From: Paulinella micropora
Lineage: Eukaryota > Cercozoa > Imbricatea > Euglyphida > Paulinellidae
Assembly: GCA_019918135.1 (NCBI GenBank)
Contig: WBZZ01006267.1
Coordinates: 1 to 64,000 of the forward strand
DNA length: 64,000 nucleotides
Reading direction: 5' to 3'
The translations under genes were made by a program, and so were the position numbers. The notes beneath the pieces were generated by a model that did no database searches, had not been told where the DNA came from, and saw only the letters and a program-made list of their open reading frames with translations. Positions 22,121 to 32,412 of this stretch are shown here, piece after piece. Each line of letters begins with the position of its first letter. Within the stretch, counting starts at the first letter, position 1.

Positions 22121-22899
22121 CTTAGGATGCACCGCCTACAGAAATGTCCACACTATTGCGTCCTGAGCCGTCTGCATGCTGGTACAACCGGGACAAGCTT
22201 GCATTTCAGAAAACGTGACTGTGCATGAGTGTACGAGCATCAACACTTTTGATAGGACTGGTTGTGGGTAGGTAAGAAGAGACAAGAGTGAACAGAGCAC
22301 CGAAGACAACAAAGATGATTCATGAGGGGAATGAGCAGCGAGAACATACAGATTAGGCTTGCAAAGAAATTAACAAGCAAAACTAGGGCGAGAAAAAGTG
22401 TCTCATAGAAAGAAATAAAGAAAGAAAAAGAGTATGGCTGACCCTGCCCACATGCACGTTGCTGAGCTTGGAGTGGATTTGACGCAAATCCTCGCCATTA
22501 AAGACTAGGCACAGCATGCATGCGAAGTGATAGACACAGATCGCAAACTAGGCTGCACAGAGATGGACGTTACATGTTGGATGTTTTCGTTTTATTGTTT
22601 TCCGAGCTTAGCACCTTGAAGGAATATCAGTTAAAGCAAAGTACCGAGGAATTTACACTCCAAATGGAAAGTCAGCAGCTGCCATACATGCCTTCGAGGA
22701 ACCCTTTCAACCATCAGTCAAGCGCCGAGCTGAAAAATCGCGAGAAATCAGGCCTTTTGCGAAATCTACTCCCATCCCTAACACATGTCTCTCTCTCTCT
22801 CTTTCGTCTTATTGCGCTCTTTAATTTTCTTGTTCTTTACATGGTCCGAAGACTGCACGTTCATAAAGCTCTAACTTTGCCAAAGTGCCGAGCGAAATC
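22121..22899. other. Upstream region of the phosphatase gene
   Basis: It lies between two minus-strand genes. A short minus-strand coding-like stretch starting with ATG near 22519 and ending at a GT near 22445 could be the first phosphatase exon. I see no other gene; a CT run lies at 22791-22801. Confidence 0.35.
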
Positions 22900-25800
22900 C
22901 TAAAACGACCAGTCATACAAGCTTGCCTGAATCGAGTTGTACGTTTTGTATTTGTCTTTGCATACAGTGTGAAGTGTTATTTTAAGAGATTTGAGAACGT
23001 ACTCCACAGTGGAGGCTCGCTCCCGAGGGCCTGTGCGCACAAAGCAAGGAATGAGACAACATGAGACCAAACAAGGCAAGGGCTGATCAAGAGATCGGAG
23101 AAATGACTCCAAGAACAAGGTGTCGATGCAATTCTGCACGCACCTGCGGTGTCTTCGTCCTCGCCGGCACCAGCCAGCACATTCACGGGAAGTTGCCTCG
23201 GAGAGCCCTTCTTCGGGGAAGCATTTCTAGACTTGCCCTTGCTGGGGGAAGCATGCCTTTTGTGCGGGGAATTCCTTCGTTTGTGAGGAGAGCTTTGGTG
23301 AGAGACTGGGTGCTTGTGGGGAGAGCTTTGGAGAGAGCTTGGGCGCTTGGTCGGGGAGCGATGCCGGCTTCGGCGTTTGGATGGGGATCGGCTGCGTGGC
23401 TTGCGAGACTCCAGTAGCGAACTCACTTCCTCGCTGCCCGCAGCACTCTCGTCTTCTGTGCAACACAAATGTACATTGGTGTTTCACCGTCTGCAACTGC
23501 GCCCTTGTCTATGTCATTTGCTTCTTGCAAGGCTTGAGTTTCACCTAATGCTCCGAGCGCCTCCAACAGCATCGACTTCCCATGGATCGCGAGTGCGCGC
23601 TCCGAGCTGCTCCTACGTAAGATATCAGAAATTGTTAGACGGCACTACTAACTCTGGGGCAAATGGAACACGGCAGAGACAGTGATAACGCAGCGAACGA
23701 GCGTCGATGACCTAGTCAGATCTGCAGCAGTTTTCTCAGCCTGCAAGCTCTGCAACATGGGCGACACACAACAAACATTTACTGCGACTTGTGTGACCCA
23801 TGTCTGTGCTTGTGTGTTGCAGGTTGCGAGATGCACATTGCTAGGGTCGCGTGTTGCGACCTTCAGCTTGCGTTGAATCTTCACGCAGGTCTGGTAATCA
23901 GTTTTGTCCTGCTCAATCGAGAGAAATGAGTTTAAATACGTAGAAACCATAGAGTGGAGTGTAGTGCCATGAAACAAGAGAGTAGTTGCCGGACTGGACC
24001 GCCGTGGTCCACTCGTGGATGCCTTTTTGCTCCAGGGTGAACATCACCATCTCCGCCAGGGCCCTTGGCTACAGCATATCACAAGCACCAGACTGTGCGT
24101 AAATATCCCCGTAGGTGCGTGCGCATGTCAAAAGAAACAAAGGCCAAGTGGCAGGTTGGCATCTCGGTGACCTGGTTGGCTCGAAAGTTGTAGCGATCCT
24201 GTAAGTTTTTGACCCGCTTGCCTTCCAGGTCGAAAACAGACTCATCCTCGTTGACTATCACATAAACGAATTTTATGAATCAAAGAAAGAACACACGTAC
24301 ATACACCTGCGTTCTAAGAGTGTTACCAGTGGCGTTTAGCCGTTTCGCATTGACCGTGTTTCGTCTAGGGATCTCTCCAGGGCTTGAACTCGGGGTGGTC
24401 ATTTCTTTCTCCATTTTGGGCGACGCATCGTCCAACAAGCGCTCCTTGTCAGTAGGCGTCGGCTAACATGATCCGTAAAAATATGGGAAATGTGTATGTG
24501 CGCATGTTTCCTTATACAAAAAGTCAAAGAATTAATTGAAGAAATGAACAGAAAGCCTCACTAACACTCTACACAAAGAATAATGGACACAGATATTTGT
24601 TCATATTTGTACATACATACATACACACATACATACATGCATGGATACATACATACATACATACATAAATACCTACCTACCTGCCTGCCTGCCTGCCTAC
24701 CTACCTACCTACCTACCTCTACATACATACGTACATACACACATACATACATACATACATACATACATACATACATACATACATACATACATACACTTAC
24801 ATACATACTTACATACATACATACATACATACATAAGTTGCTTCGGTAATAGATAGATAGATAGGTAGGTAGGTAGGCAGATAGATAGATAGGTAGGTAG
24901 GTAGGCAGATAGATAGATAGATAGAAATAGATAGGTAGGTAGGATAGATAAGTAGGTAGGTAGGTAGGTAGGTAAGTAAGATAAGATAAGATAAGATAAG
25001 ATAAGATAAGATGAGATGAGATAAGATAAGATAAGATAAGATAAGAAAAGATGTAATGAAATGTAATGTCAACAATACAATACAATAGAACACAATATAA
25101 GACAAGACAAGACAAGACAAGACAATATAATATATTATAATGTAATATAATGACAAGACAAGACAAGACAAGACAATATAATATAATAGTGCTTCTCTGT
25201 CAATGGCTGATGCATTTCTGCACATGCGCCTCCATCGTCTCACCCGTGAGGGGAGTACGAAGAATTGACGATAGGCTGTAATGACACCCCCGCAAGGGCA
25301 GTTCCAACACTTCCAGACGGACCGGTATGTTCAATGAAAATACTGGTCCAGACGGACCGGTATGTTCAATGAAAATACTGGTGGCACCGACGGGAATCGA
25401 ACTGGCGACAGGGCCCAGATGGTAGAACTTGACCACTGGGCTATCACGGTGTCCAATTATAATATAATATAATATAATATAATATAATATAATATAATAT
25501 AATATAATATAATATAATATAATATAATATAATATGATATAATATAATATAATATAATATAATGTAATATAATATAATATGATATGATATGATATGATAT
25601 GATATGATATGATATGATATGATGTATGTAACATGATATGATATGATATGATATGATATGATATGATGATATATGATAGATATGAGTGATATATGATGAT
25701 ATATGATGATATATGATGATATATGATGATATATGATGATAAATGATGATATATGATGATATATGATATATGATGATATATGATGATATATATGACATAT

Positions 25801-27160
25801 ATATCATATATGACATATATATCATATGATATATATGATATATATGATATATATGATATATATGATATGATATATATGATATACATGATATACATGATAT
25901 ACATGATATACATGATATATATATGATATATGATATATGATATATGATGTATGATATATGAGATATGAGATAGATATGAGATATGAGATGATATGAGATG
26001 ATATGAGATGATATGAGATGAGATGAGATGAGATGAGATGAGATGAGAGATGAGATGAGATGAGATGATAAGATGATATGAGATGATATGAGATGATATA
26101 TGATATATGATATATGATATACAAAATATAATATATAATATGATATATGATATATGATATATGATATGATATATGATATATGATATGATATGATATGATG
26201 ATATGATATATGATATATGATATGATATATGATATATGATGTATGATGTATGATGTATGATGTATGATATATGATATATGATACATGATACATAATACAT
26301 GATACATGATAATGATATAATGATATGATGATAAAATGATATGATATAATGATATAATGATTTAATGATATAATGATAATGATATAATGATATAATGATA
26401 TGATGATATGATGATATGATGATATGATGATATAATGATATAATGATATAATGATATAATGATATAATGATATAATGATATGATGATATGATGACATGAT
26501 ATAATGATATAATGATAATGATATAATGATATAATTAATGATATAATGATAATGATATAATGATATAATGATATATGATATATGATATATGATATATGAT
26601 ATATGATACGATATATGATGTATGATATATGATATGATATATGATATATGATATATGATATATGATATGATATGATATATGATATGATATGATATGATAT
26701 GATATCATATATATATGATATATGATATATGATGTATGATGTATGATATGATATGATATGATATGATATATGATATGATATGATATGATATGATATGATA
26801 TAATATAATATAATATAATATAATATAATATAATATAATATAATATAATATAATATAATATATAATATAATATAATAATATAATAGAAAAAGGCAGGCGA
26901 AAACGACCTGCAAGTGGTTATGACTCATCCTGATAGCTTCCTGGAAGTCTCGCTTGTCCTGAAGCAAAGGGACATTCACTGATTCCAAAATGAAACAGAA
27001 CAAAAACCTGCTTACTCCAGTTGTGCAGAGGCTTTCCTAAAAGTTTTTCCATCACCTTCTCACCAATTAGGACAGGCGATTGATCTTTCACTTTCCATCG
27101 CACACCCAAGGCGACTGCCCCTGCACTGGAAGCTGCAGGCTTGCCAGCTGCAGTTGACAT
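22900..27160 (-). CDS. Ten-exon gene, coiled-coil and SR-like tail, unknown function
   Basis: Ten minus-strand exons join with correct phase: 27016-27160, 26908-26978, 24327-24462, 24172-24254, 23976-24068, 23861-23908, 23712-23749, 23545-23612, 23144-23455 and 22900-23030. All use GT-AG and total 1125 nt, or 374 residues plus stop. The start MSTAAGKPAASS is Ala-rich. A mixed-charge region with a likely helical segment ('QRKLKSLQAEKTAADL') follows. Exon 9 is rich in Arg-Ser, Ser-Pro-His and Lys, like splicing-factor tails, and ends acidic. I recognise no family; nuclear or RNA-linked action is only an inference from the SR-like tail. Eight introns are 37-113 nt, but intron 2 is 2445 nt of microsatellite with a SINE. 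The exon 4 donor is the least certain junction, since the frame stays open past it. Confidence 0.7.
24585..26890. repeat. Giant compound microsatellite inside an intron
   Basis: Nearly all of intron 2 of the ten-exon gene is simple repeat. In order: (ACAT)n and (CCTA/CCTG)n at 24600-24835, (GATA/GGTA)n to about 24970, (AAGAT)n at 24975-25050, ACAAG and AATAT blocks to 25188, a SINE at 25189-25454, then (AATAT)n at 25456-25575 and long (ATGAT), (ATATGAT) and (AATGAT) blocks to 26890. Blocks grade into one another by single-base motif changes. Long open frames across it are pure repeat. Confidence 0.95.
25189..25454 (-). mobile_element. tRNA-derived SINE, intronic copy
   Basis: A full-length copy in minus orientation. 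Read on the minus strand it starts GGACACCG, has a pol III A box 'TAGCCCAGTGG' and B box 'GTTCGATTC' in a tRNA-like 75-bp head, two direct copies of a 31-33 bp unit ('GTATTTTCATTGAACATACC'), a unique body and the end 'GAGAAGCAC' followed by an AT-rich tail. It sits within the microsatellite intron of the ten-exon gene and runs in the same direction as that gene. Confidence 0.9.
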
Positions 27161-27961
27161 GAACCGTAAACTTCCAACCAGCTTGCGTTCTTTCTTTTTT
27201 TCGACTTGCCACCCGAAGGGAGTGCTTGGTTTAGATTAGGAAACCCAATCTTGCCGGTCTCTGTTGTGATGGCTGTCAGTAGGACTAGTAGGGCATCGCA
27301 GAGCGATCAAAAAGCTTAGGGCAAGGTGGATGTGCCCATTCCTGAAAACGAGGTGGCCGGCGCACACCCACGACCTCAGACGAAAAGGCCGGAACATGAT
27401 AAATGCCTAAATTTCGGCACTTAATGCCGTTTCTACAAATATGTTCTAGATGTTTGTCACGGTAGGAATGACTGTGAATGATCTAGATGATTGCCATATA
27501 TTTCTAATTTTTTTGTGTTAATTCTGCACATCAGACCTAAAATTAAATTAGGAATTTATATATCTAGACTTGGTCGCGCCATTAATACTAGTAATTATAA
27601 TATTCTAGATCTAGATCTACTGCGATTTTCTGGTCCGTTACTAGGTAATTATAGATATTATGGAAAATTTATTGTAGTAAGAAAGCAGGAACAAACATGT
27701 TAAACTAGAAATAACAACATCACAAAACATGTTTGGACAATTGGATACCTGAAACTGTGAAATTTAAACATGGAAAATTCAGGAAAAATCATTTATATAT
27801 GCATAAAGCACACATTAAGAAAATCCAAAAACGAACTTTGAACTGAATTATTACACAACCTTCCTGACAGTAAATGTTCCGAAAGCATATTTGTAACAAA
27901 AACAACTAAACAAAATGTGCGAAATGATTGTTTAATCAAAATCAACTGTAATCACTTTTAT
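27161..27961. other. Upstream intergenic region
   Basis: About 800 bp upstream of the ten-exon gene, so it should contain that gene's promoter, but no TATA-like or initiator element stands out. The right half is AT-rich, with a repeated 'ctagatctagat' near 27603. Short frames here are not convincing. Confidence 0.4.
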
Positions 27962-28210
27962 TCATAAAAACGTTAAGTGTTGAAAAACACAGAGATTTTC
28001 ACCACGTACTTCTTGACATGCGATACAGCTGCAATCTTTTGAAAACAGTGCTAATTCATGTGGTGTGTTTCGTTGCAAAAAACATTCTGTGTGGTAACAA
28101 TCTTTGATGGAACAGCAATCGAGTGTCTCATCGCAGCAACCGACCGAGCAGGGAGGTTTGTTTGATGCAACACCATCAATAACTTCAACGATAGCGAGCC
28201 AGCCTGGCAT
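27962..28210 (-). CDS. Short Cys-rich open frame, unrecognised
   Basis: An 82-codon minus-strand frame with eleven Cys, most of them clustered ('CSVGCCDETLDCCSIKDC' then C, then C-x-C-x2-C). The spacing suggests a metal- or disulfide-bound module, such as the Cys-rich end of a transposase or a small secreted domain. No family is recognised. No neighbouring exon with matching phase is evident, and the start is arbitrary. Confidence 0.3.
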   Translation of the reverse strand: MPGWLAIVEVIDGVASNKPPCSVGCCDETLDCCSIKDCYHTECFLQRNTPHELALFSKDCSCIACQEVRGENLCVFQHLTFL

Positions 28211-28229
28211 TTGTTAAAGCCATACTGTG

Positions 28230-29240
28230 AGAAGAATGGACTTGACATGAGCAGTTCAAGGAAGACTTTCTGGTAGAGGATGCTGACCTGGATCAGTTGT
28301 TTGTTCCTAAGTCCCGGGTGGGGGTGACAGAGACAGGCGCAGTTGAGAAGACTCAGACTCAGGTGAGCTCGATAGTTCAGACTCTGACGGCGAAGTGGAA
28401 GAAGTTAACCCGGAGCAGGAAGCCAAGGAAGCACTTGAAGATGTTCATGCCTAGGACCAGATGAACAGGAAAAGGTGAAGGAGATAGGTGAGCTAAAGGG
28501 AAGGTGGGTCGAAACCCTGGCTACCCAGTGGGGTTGGGCTTGGGTTAGAAGATCTTTGGGCCCGGCTTCAAGGACAAGGTCCGCCGTGGGCAGGTGCAGG
28601 ACGCGTTAATTTTCTGCAGGGGATCGCAGACGGCCGGGTCGCCGACGCGATGGGGCCGTACGGGTGGGGGCAGCCCCCCATCCTGTACGGCGACAACCAG
28701 GGCGCTTTGGACATCGCAGATACGAATGTATTTTCTAGGAAGCTCGGGCACGTGGACCTGCGCTGCACTATTGTGAACCAGAAGGTGGACGCTGGGCTCG
28801 TGATCAACGAGAAGGTGGCGTCGGAGGATAATGTTGCTGACATCAACACGAAGCCTGCGTGTGTGGAGCCTTACAACCGCCGAGTGCGTCACGTCGAGGC
28901 AGATTAAATACTTCCCTCGTGGAGGGACAACTCCTGACTGCTGACAGCTGATTCGTGTGGTGGCGCCCGGTGCCTGGAGGAGCGGTGGGACTTTCAACTT
29001 GCGTGGACATTTTTAGGACTTTCAACTTGCGTGGAGACGTAGGCTAGCGCATTTTCTCTTTGTAGTATTATTTGCACTGGTATGATTACTGCGCTTTCAG
29101 TTTCAGTGTAGCTATTCAGCCGAACTCCACGGGAGACGTAGGGTAGCTCACTTGCCTTTGATTATCTATTTGATATAGTTGTTAGTTGCGGATTGTGGTA
29201 GGACACTGACTCGTAAGGGAGTCTAACTAAGGGGGAGCAT
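28230..29240 (+). mobile_element. Ty1/copia fossil, RNase H end and 3' tail
   Basis: The stretch around 28650-28907 matches the copia RNase H end ('LYGDNQGALDIADT' and 'DNVADINTKP' signatures). A charged coding-like stretch at 28240-28440 may be an internal remnant of the same element. 28910-29230 is noncoding and ends in the polypurine tract 'aagggggagcat'. The element is broken and lacks most of pol. Its 3' LTR starts at 29241. Confidence 0.8.
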
Positions 29241-29490
29241 TGGACATTAATTAGACCCTTTCTCCTCAGTTATGTCAATTATTACTTGATTATCCGTTAG
29301 TAGTAGTTGTTTCTGTTATTAGTTATTAATATAATGATTTGTAGTACTTATCCTGGTACTGGTGGCACTAGCTTTTTACCATTACGCTTTTTACCCATAT
29401 CTGTGCGTTACGTGGATCAATTTCTAGAAAGATACATCTTTTGTGACGTCTGCAGTTGGACTGGCTGGAACTGTTTTAGTATTACTAAAT
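29241..29490 (+). repeat. Copia LTR, shared with 55971
   Basis: It begins 'tggacattaattagaccc' just after a polypurine tract. About 250 bp match the repeat at 55971-56243, with scattered differences and small indels. The right end is not certain because the second copy is cut at 56244; the LTR may extend beyond 29490. Confidence 0.7.
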
Positions 29491-30326
29491 TCTTCGAGTC
29501 TGGAAGTCGCAAGCAGGTAGGAGGGGGACGCCCCGAGTGTCGGTTTAAGACGGGAAGCAATTGCGGAGGTTTTTGTCCATTGATCTCAGTAGTACGTTCA
29601 GTTGTGTTCGTATTGCAACCAACGTTTGCAACAAATAGAAATCTACGTAAATAAACGAAGTGACAGTTTTGCAGGTTCAGGTCGAAAAGAATATATTTAT
29701 TCAATTTGATGCCTATCCTTTTAGAAGTGGCCGTTACACTTTTAAGACCGGAATATATCCTTACGCCGGACAATTGGAATTGGCTGGTGTTTGCCTTGGT
29801 TGTTTTTGGCTCCGCTAGTCTCCCATATTTTCCACCATCTTTGATCCTTATTTATATAAAAGCTTAGAAGATTGGGTTACTGGCGGAGTTGCGTTATCCT
29901 GTTAAAAGTGTTACTAATATTAACGACTTCTTATTGTGTCTGGATTGATACAGGGGTATAGTAAAGTAGCACATATTTACCTATCTGCGCCTACAATCCA
30001 CCCTTCCCGGTTTATCCGATAACCCCCGTTGATTAGGAGTAGAGATGTAAATGTGAGCGGTAGGAATATGGAGGCTGTCGAGGTTTGTCTCGAGGTTGAT
30101 AGCTTCTCTTCCTTCCTGGGATCGTATAGGCGATTAAAGGGAAGAAATGTAACTATAGGCGTTACTCCGAATGATTTGGATTCAGGAAAATTGTGCGAAA
30201 TTCGAATTTGATTTCTGATTTAATTATCAAATTTGAATTTTGAATTTCACTCTACACTCTCCCCCCCCTGATGACTCTTGTTATGCAAATGTGAGGAGTA
30301 ACTTCTCTCGGTCCGGCTTCCCCACG
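29491..30326. other. Unassigned region after the copia LTR
   Basis: It may include the rest of the copia LTR. No coding region or RNA gene is supported. A CT-rich run sits at 30259-30269. Confidence 0.35.
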
Positions 30327-30561
30327 TCGGGCGCATTGGCAAATGTTACCTGAGGCCGGCAACGTCTTGTCGACGTGCCCCCATTAACGCTCCACAGGCT
30401 CCCTTGATGGGACGGAGACTAATCAGGGCCTAAACAGTGGCCTGGTGAACAACATGCTCGTCGTTGGGCGCTTTAGCAAATCTCACCCTGGGCCGGCAAG
30501 ATCTGTTAACGTGCCCCCACTAACGCTCCACGGATTCCCTAGATGGGACGGAGGCTAATCA
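30327..30561. repeat. Diverged 100-bp direct repeat pair
   Basis: 30327-30428 and 30463-30561 are two head-to-tail copies sharing 'gccggcaa', 'acgtgcccccaytaacgctccac' and 'gatgggacggagrctaatcag', with roughly 75-80% identity by eye. Function is unknown. Confidence 0.8.
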
Positions 30562-30808
30562 GAGCTGGGAGGGAGTCCGCATGATGGTCCGCGAGACAGA
30601 AGAGAATTTCCCAGCATCCTCACTTGGTGCGAGGATCCTCCTGATCCTGGGCCTATTAGACGGTTGTTAGCTTGATGCAGATGAGACCCGACTAACAGGC
30701 CCGTCCATTTGTTGGAATGAACGGGCGCTTTGCCAGTCTAGGTTTTTGTTTTGTTTTGGTTGTCCTTGGTGGACTTTTCGTGAAGTTTATATATATATTA
30801 TATATATA
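30562..30808. other. Spacer before the long foldback
   Basis: Unassigned sequence, ending in a T/G-rich stretch and a short (TA)n run at 30788-30808. Confidence 0.4.
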
Positions 30809-31219
30809 TGATCATTTATGTTGGATAGACAGGTCTATGTTTTATATTATAAAATAAGCATTAGAAACATAAAAAAACAACATTGGACACAACAAAAACA
30901 GACATTCAAATATATCAAAAACATATCTTTTTTTTACAAAAAACGACAAACTGAGCACAATAAGAGAGATTTGGACAAAATAACGACAAAAACACCATTT
31001 TATTCCATAAAATTGTATATATACTCTGTATATATGGTTTTTGTCGTTATTTTGTCCAAATCTCTCTTATTGTGCTCAGTTTGTCTTTTTGTAAAAAAAA
31101 AGATATGTTTTTGATATATTTGAATGTCTGTTTTTGTTGTGTCCTATGTTGTTTTTTATGTTTCTAATGCTTATTTTATAATATGAAACATAGACCTGTC
31201 TATCCAACATAAATGATCA
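30809..31219. repeat. Long inverted repeat (hairpin), about 186-bp arms
   Basis: The left arm 30809-30996 and right arm 31034-31219 are near-perfect reverse complements. For example 'tgatcatttatgttggatag' at the left edge pairs with 'ctatccaacataaatgatca' at the right edge. The centre is about 38 nt and is itself AT-rich and weakly palindromic. Only a few mismatches and one- or two-base indels are visible, so the arms are young or kept alike. Frames across it read the repeat and are not called. Confidence 0.93.
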
Positions 31220-31286
31220 CACCACAAATGGGGGGGGGGGGGGAGGTTGGGGGGAGATGCAAAAAAAAGTTTTTTTGCTAATATGA

Positions 31287-31673
31287 TTAAAATTGAAGGC
31301 GTCTTAAAAATTTAATATTAGATTCCATTTCTCTCTGCTCCTCCCTTTGCTCCTCCGTCATTTTCTCCATCTGCTCCTCTTTCTGCTTCTCTGCCTCTTC
31401 CTCTTTCTGCTTAAGAAATATTCCTTTGTATTTATCTACTATTTTCTTATTGATATCCCTGTATTTCTTTTGTTGCTCTTGAATCTTATCCTTATTATTC
31501 TTGTAATATTCCCGTCGCTGTTTATTTATCTTGTCCCTGTTTGCTTCTCTATATTTCTTTTTCCGTTCTTTAATCTTTTCCCCGTTATTTTCTCTATATT
31601 TTTTTTGATATCGTTGCTGTTTAGAATTAGGGGAGTTAAGAATAACTTTTAGTTCGTCAATGATGCCACTCAT
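31287..31673 (-). CDS. Lys/Glu/Tyr-rich repeat ORF, virus-like
   Basis: A 128-codon frame made almost wholly of helical 'KKYRExNxxKI' type repeats of about 11-13 residues, then a Glu/Lys/Met-rich coiled coil. Such Asn/Lys/Tyr repeat proteins are frequent in giant viruses and their relatives, sometimes as the front part of HNH-endonuclease proteins. No catalytic motif is present. It diverges from the ORFs at 32142 and 32413, and its 3' end faces the long hairpin. Confidence 0.55.
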   Translation of the reverse strand: MSGIIDELKVILNSPNSKQQRYQKKYRENNGEKIKERKKKYREANRDKINKQRREYYKNNKDKIQEQQKKYRDINKKIVDKYKGIFLKQKEEEAEKQKEEQMEKMTEEQREEQREMESNIKFLRRLQF

Positions 31674-32141
31674 TGCTTATATATACTATGTATAGTATGC
31701 TTAATATGAATTTAATGAGCAAGCGAGAGATGAATATAAGAGCAGGGGAGGTGAAATATGTTCTCCTATTGGTGGCCGACCCCAAGGTCGGCCGTGTCCA
31801 ACCCTGTTTTTCAAAGGTTGGACACTTTTCGCTTATTAAATTTTTATATTTATTGTATAATTCTTCTTCCTATTACACCTGTCCAACCTGTCCAACCTTT
31901 TATAAAAAAAAGTAAATTTTCCGAGATGGGGGGGGTTTTCCTACTATACACTCCAAAAGTTTCCAAAAAACAAGGTCGGACTTGGACACCTTGGACACGA
32001 TTAATACTAAGACGAATTTCTCTCACTCGGTTGCTTAATAGCACTCTCAAGTGTCCAAGTCGCCAAAGCGACGATTTACGTGTTTCTAGCGCGGGTGGAT
32101 TTTCTATTTGAAATAATTAAAATAATATAATTATATATATA
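31674..32141. other. Divergent intergenic region with small hairpins
   Basis: It lies between divergent virus-like ORFs. GGCCGACC-CCAA-GGTCGGCC (31774-31793) is a perfect 8-bp stem with a 4-nt loop, and GTCCAACC...GGTTGGAC (31796-31823) follows three bases later. Several 'tccaacc' and 'ttggacac' words recur. No gene is supported. Confidence 0.6.
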
Positions 32142-32369
32142 ATGCCGAGGACACCTCAATTCACCAAGGAAAAAATCGTTCAACGGAGAAGGGAAAGGGC
32201 GAAAGCATTTTTGAAGGCGCATCCTGATAAGAATAGGGAAAATGCGAAGGCATACTATTACAAGAATCAAGAGAGAATAAAATTAATGCGGAAGGAGAAA
32301 TACGAAAAACAAAAAGCCGAATTACTTGAATTAAGGGCGTTTCGCAATAGTATGTTAAATAATATATAA
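32142..32369 (+). CDS. Small basic Lys/Arg/Glu-rich ORF, virus-like
   Basis: A 75-codon frame with 'NRENAKAYYYKNQERIKLMRK' type periodicity, the same style as the ORF at 31287-31673, so the two may be paralogous. A charged helix is likely along most of its length. It is preceded by a TA-rich stretch (32108-32140) and followed by another (32366-32412). Function is unknown. Confidence 0.5.
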   Translation: MPRTPQFTKEKIVQRRRERAKAFLKAHPDKNRENAKAYYYKNQERIKLMRKEKYEKQKAELLELRAFRNSMLNNI

Positions 32370-32412
32370 TTTATTTTATATATATATAAATATATACACT
32401 ATTATATAAACC

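Noticed and set aside
25200-27003. Very long minus-strand open frames of Tyr/Ile/Ser/His
   Set aside because: They read AT-rich microsatellite in a repeating pattern without stops. No protein composition or conservation is implied; only short parts near 26908-26978 are a real exon.
30818-31114. 98-codon Lys-rich frame
   Set aside because: It spans the long inverted repeat and ends in its mirror image, so it is the hairpin read as protein.
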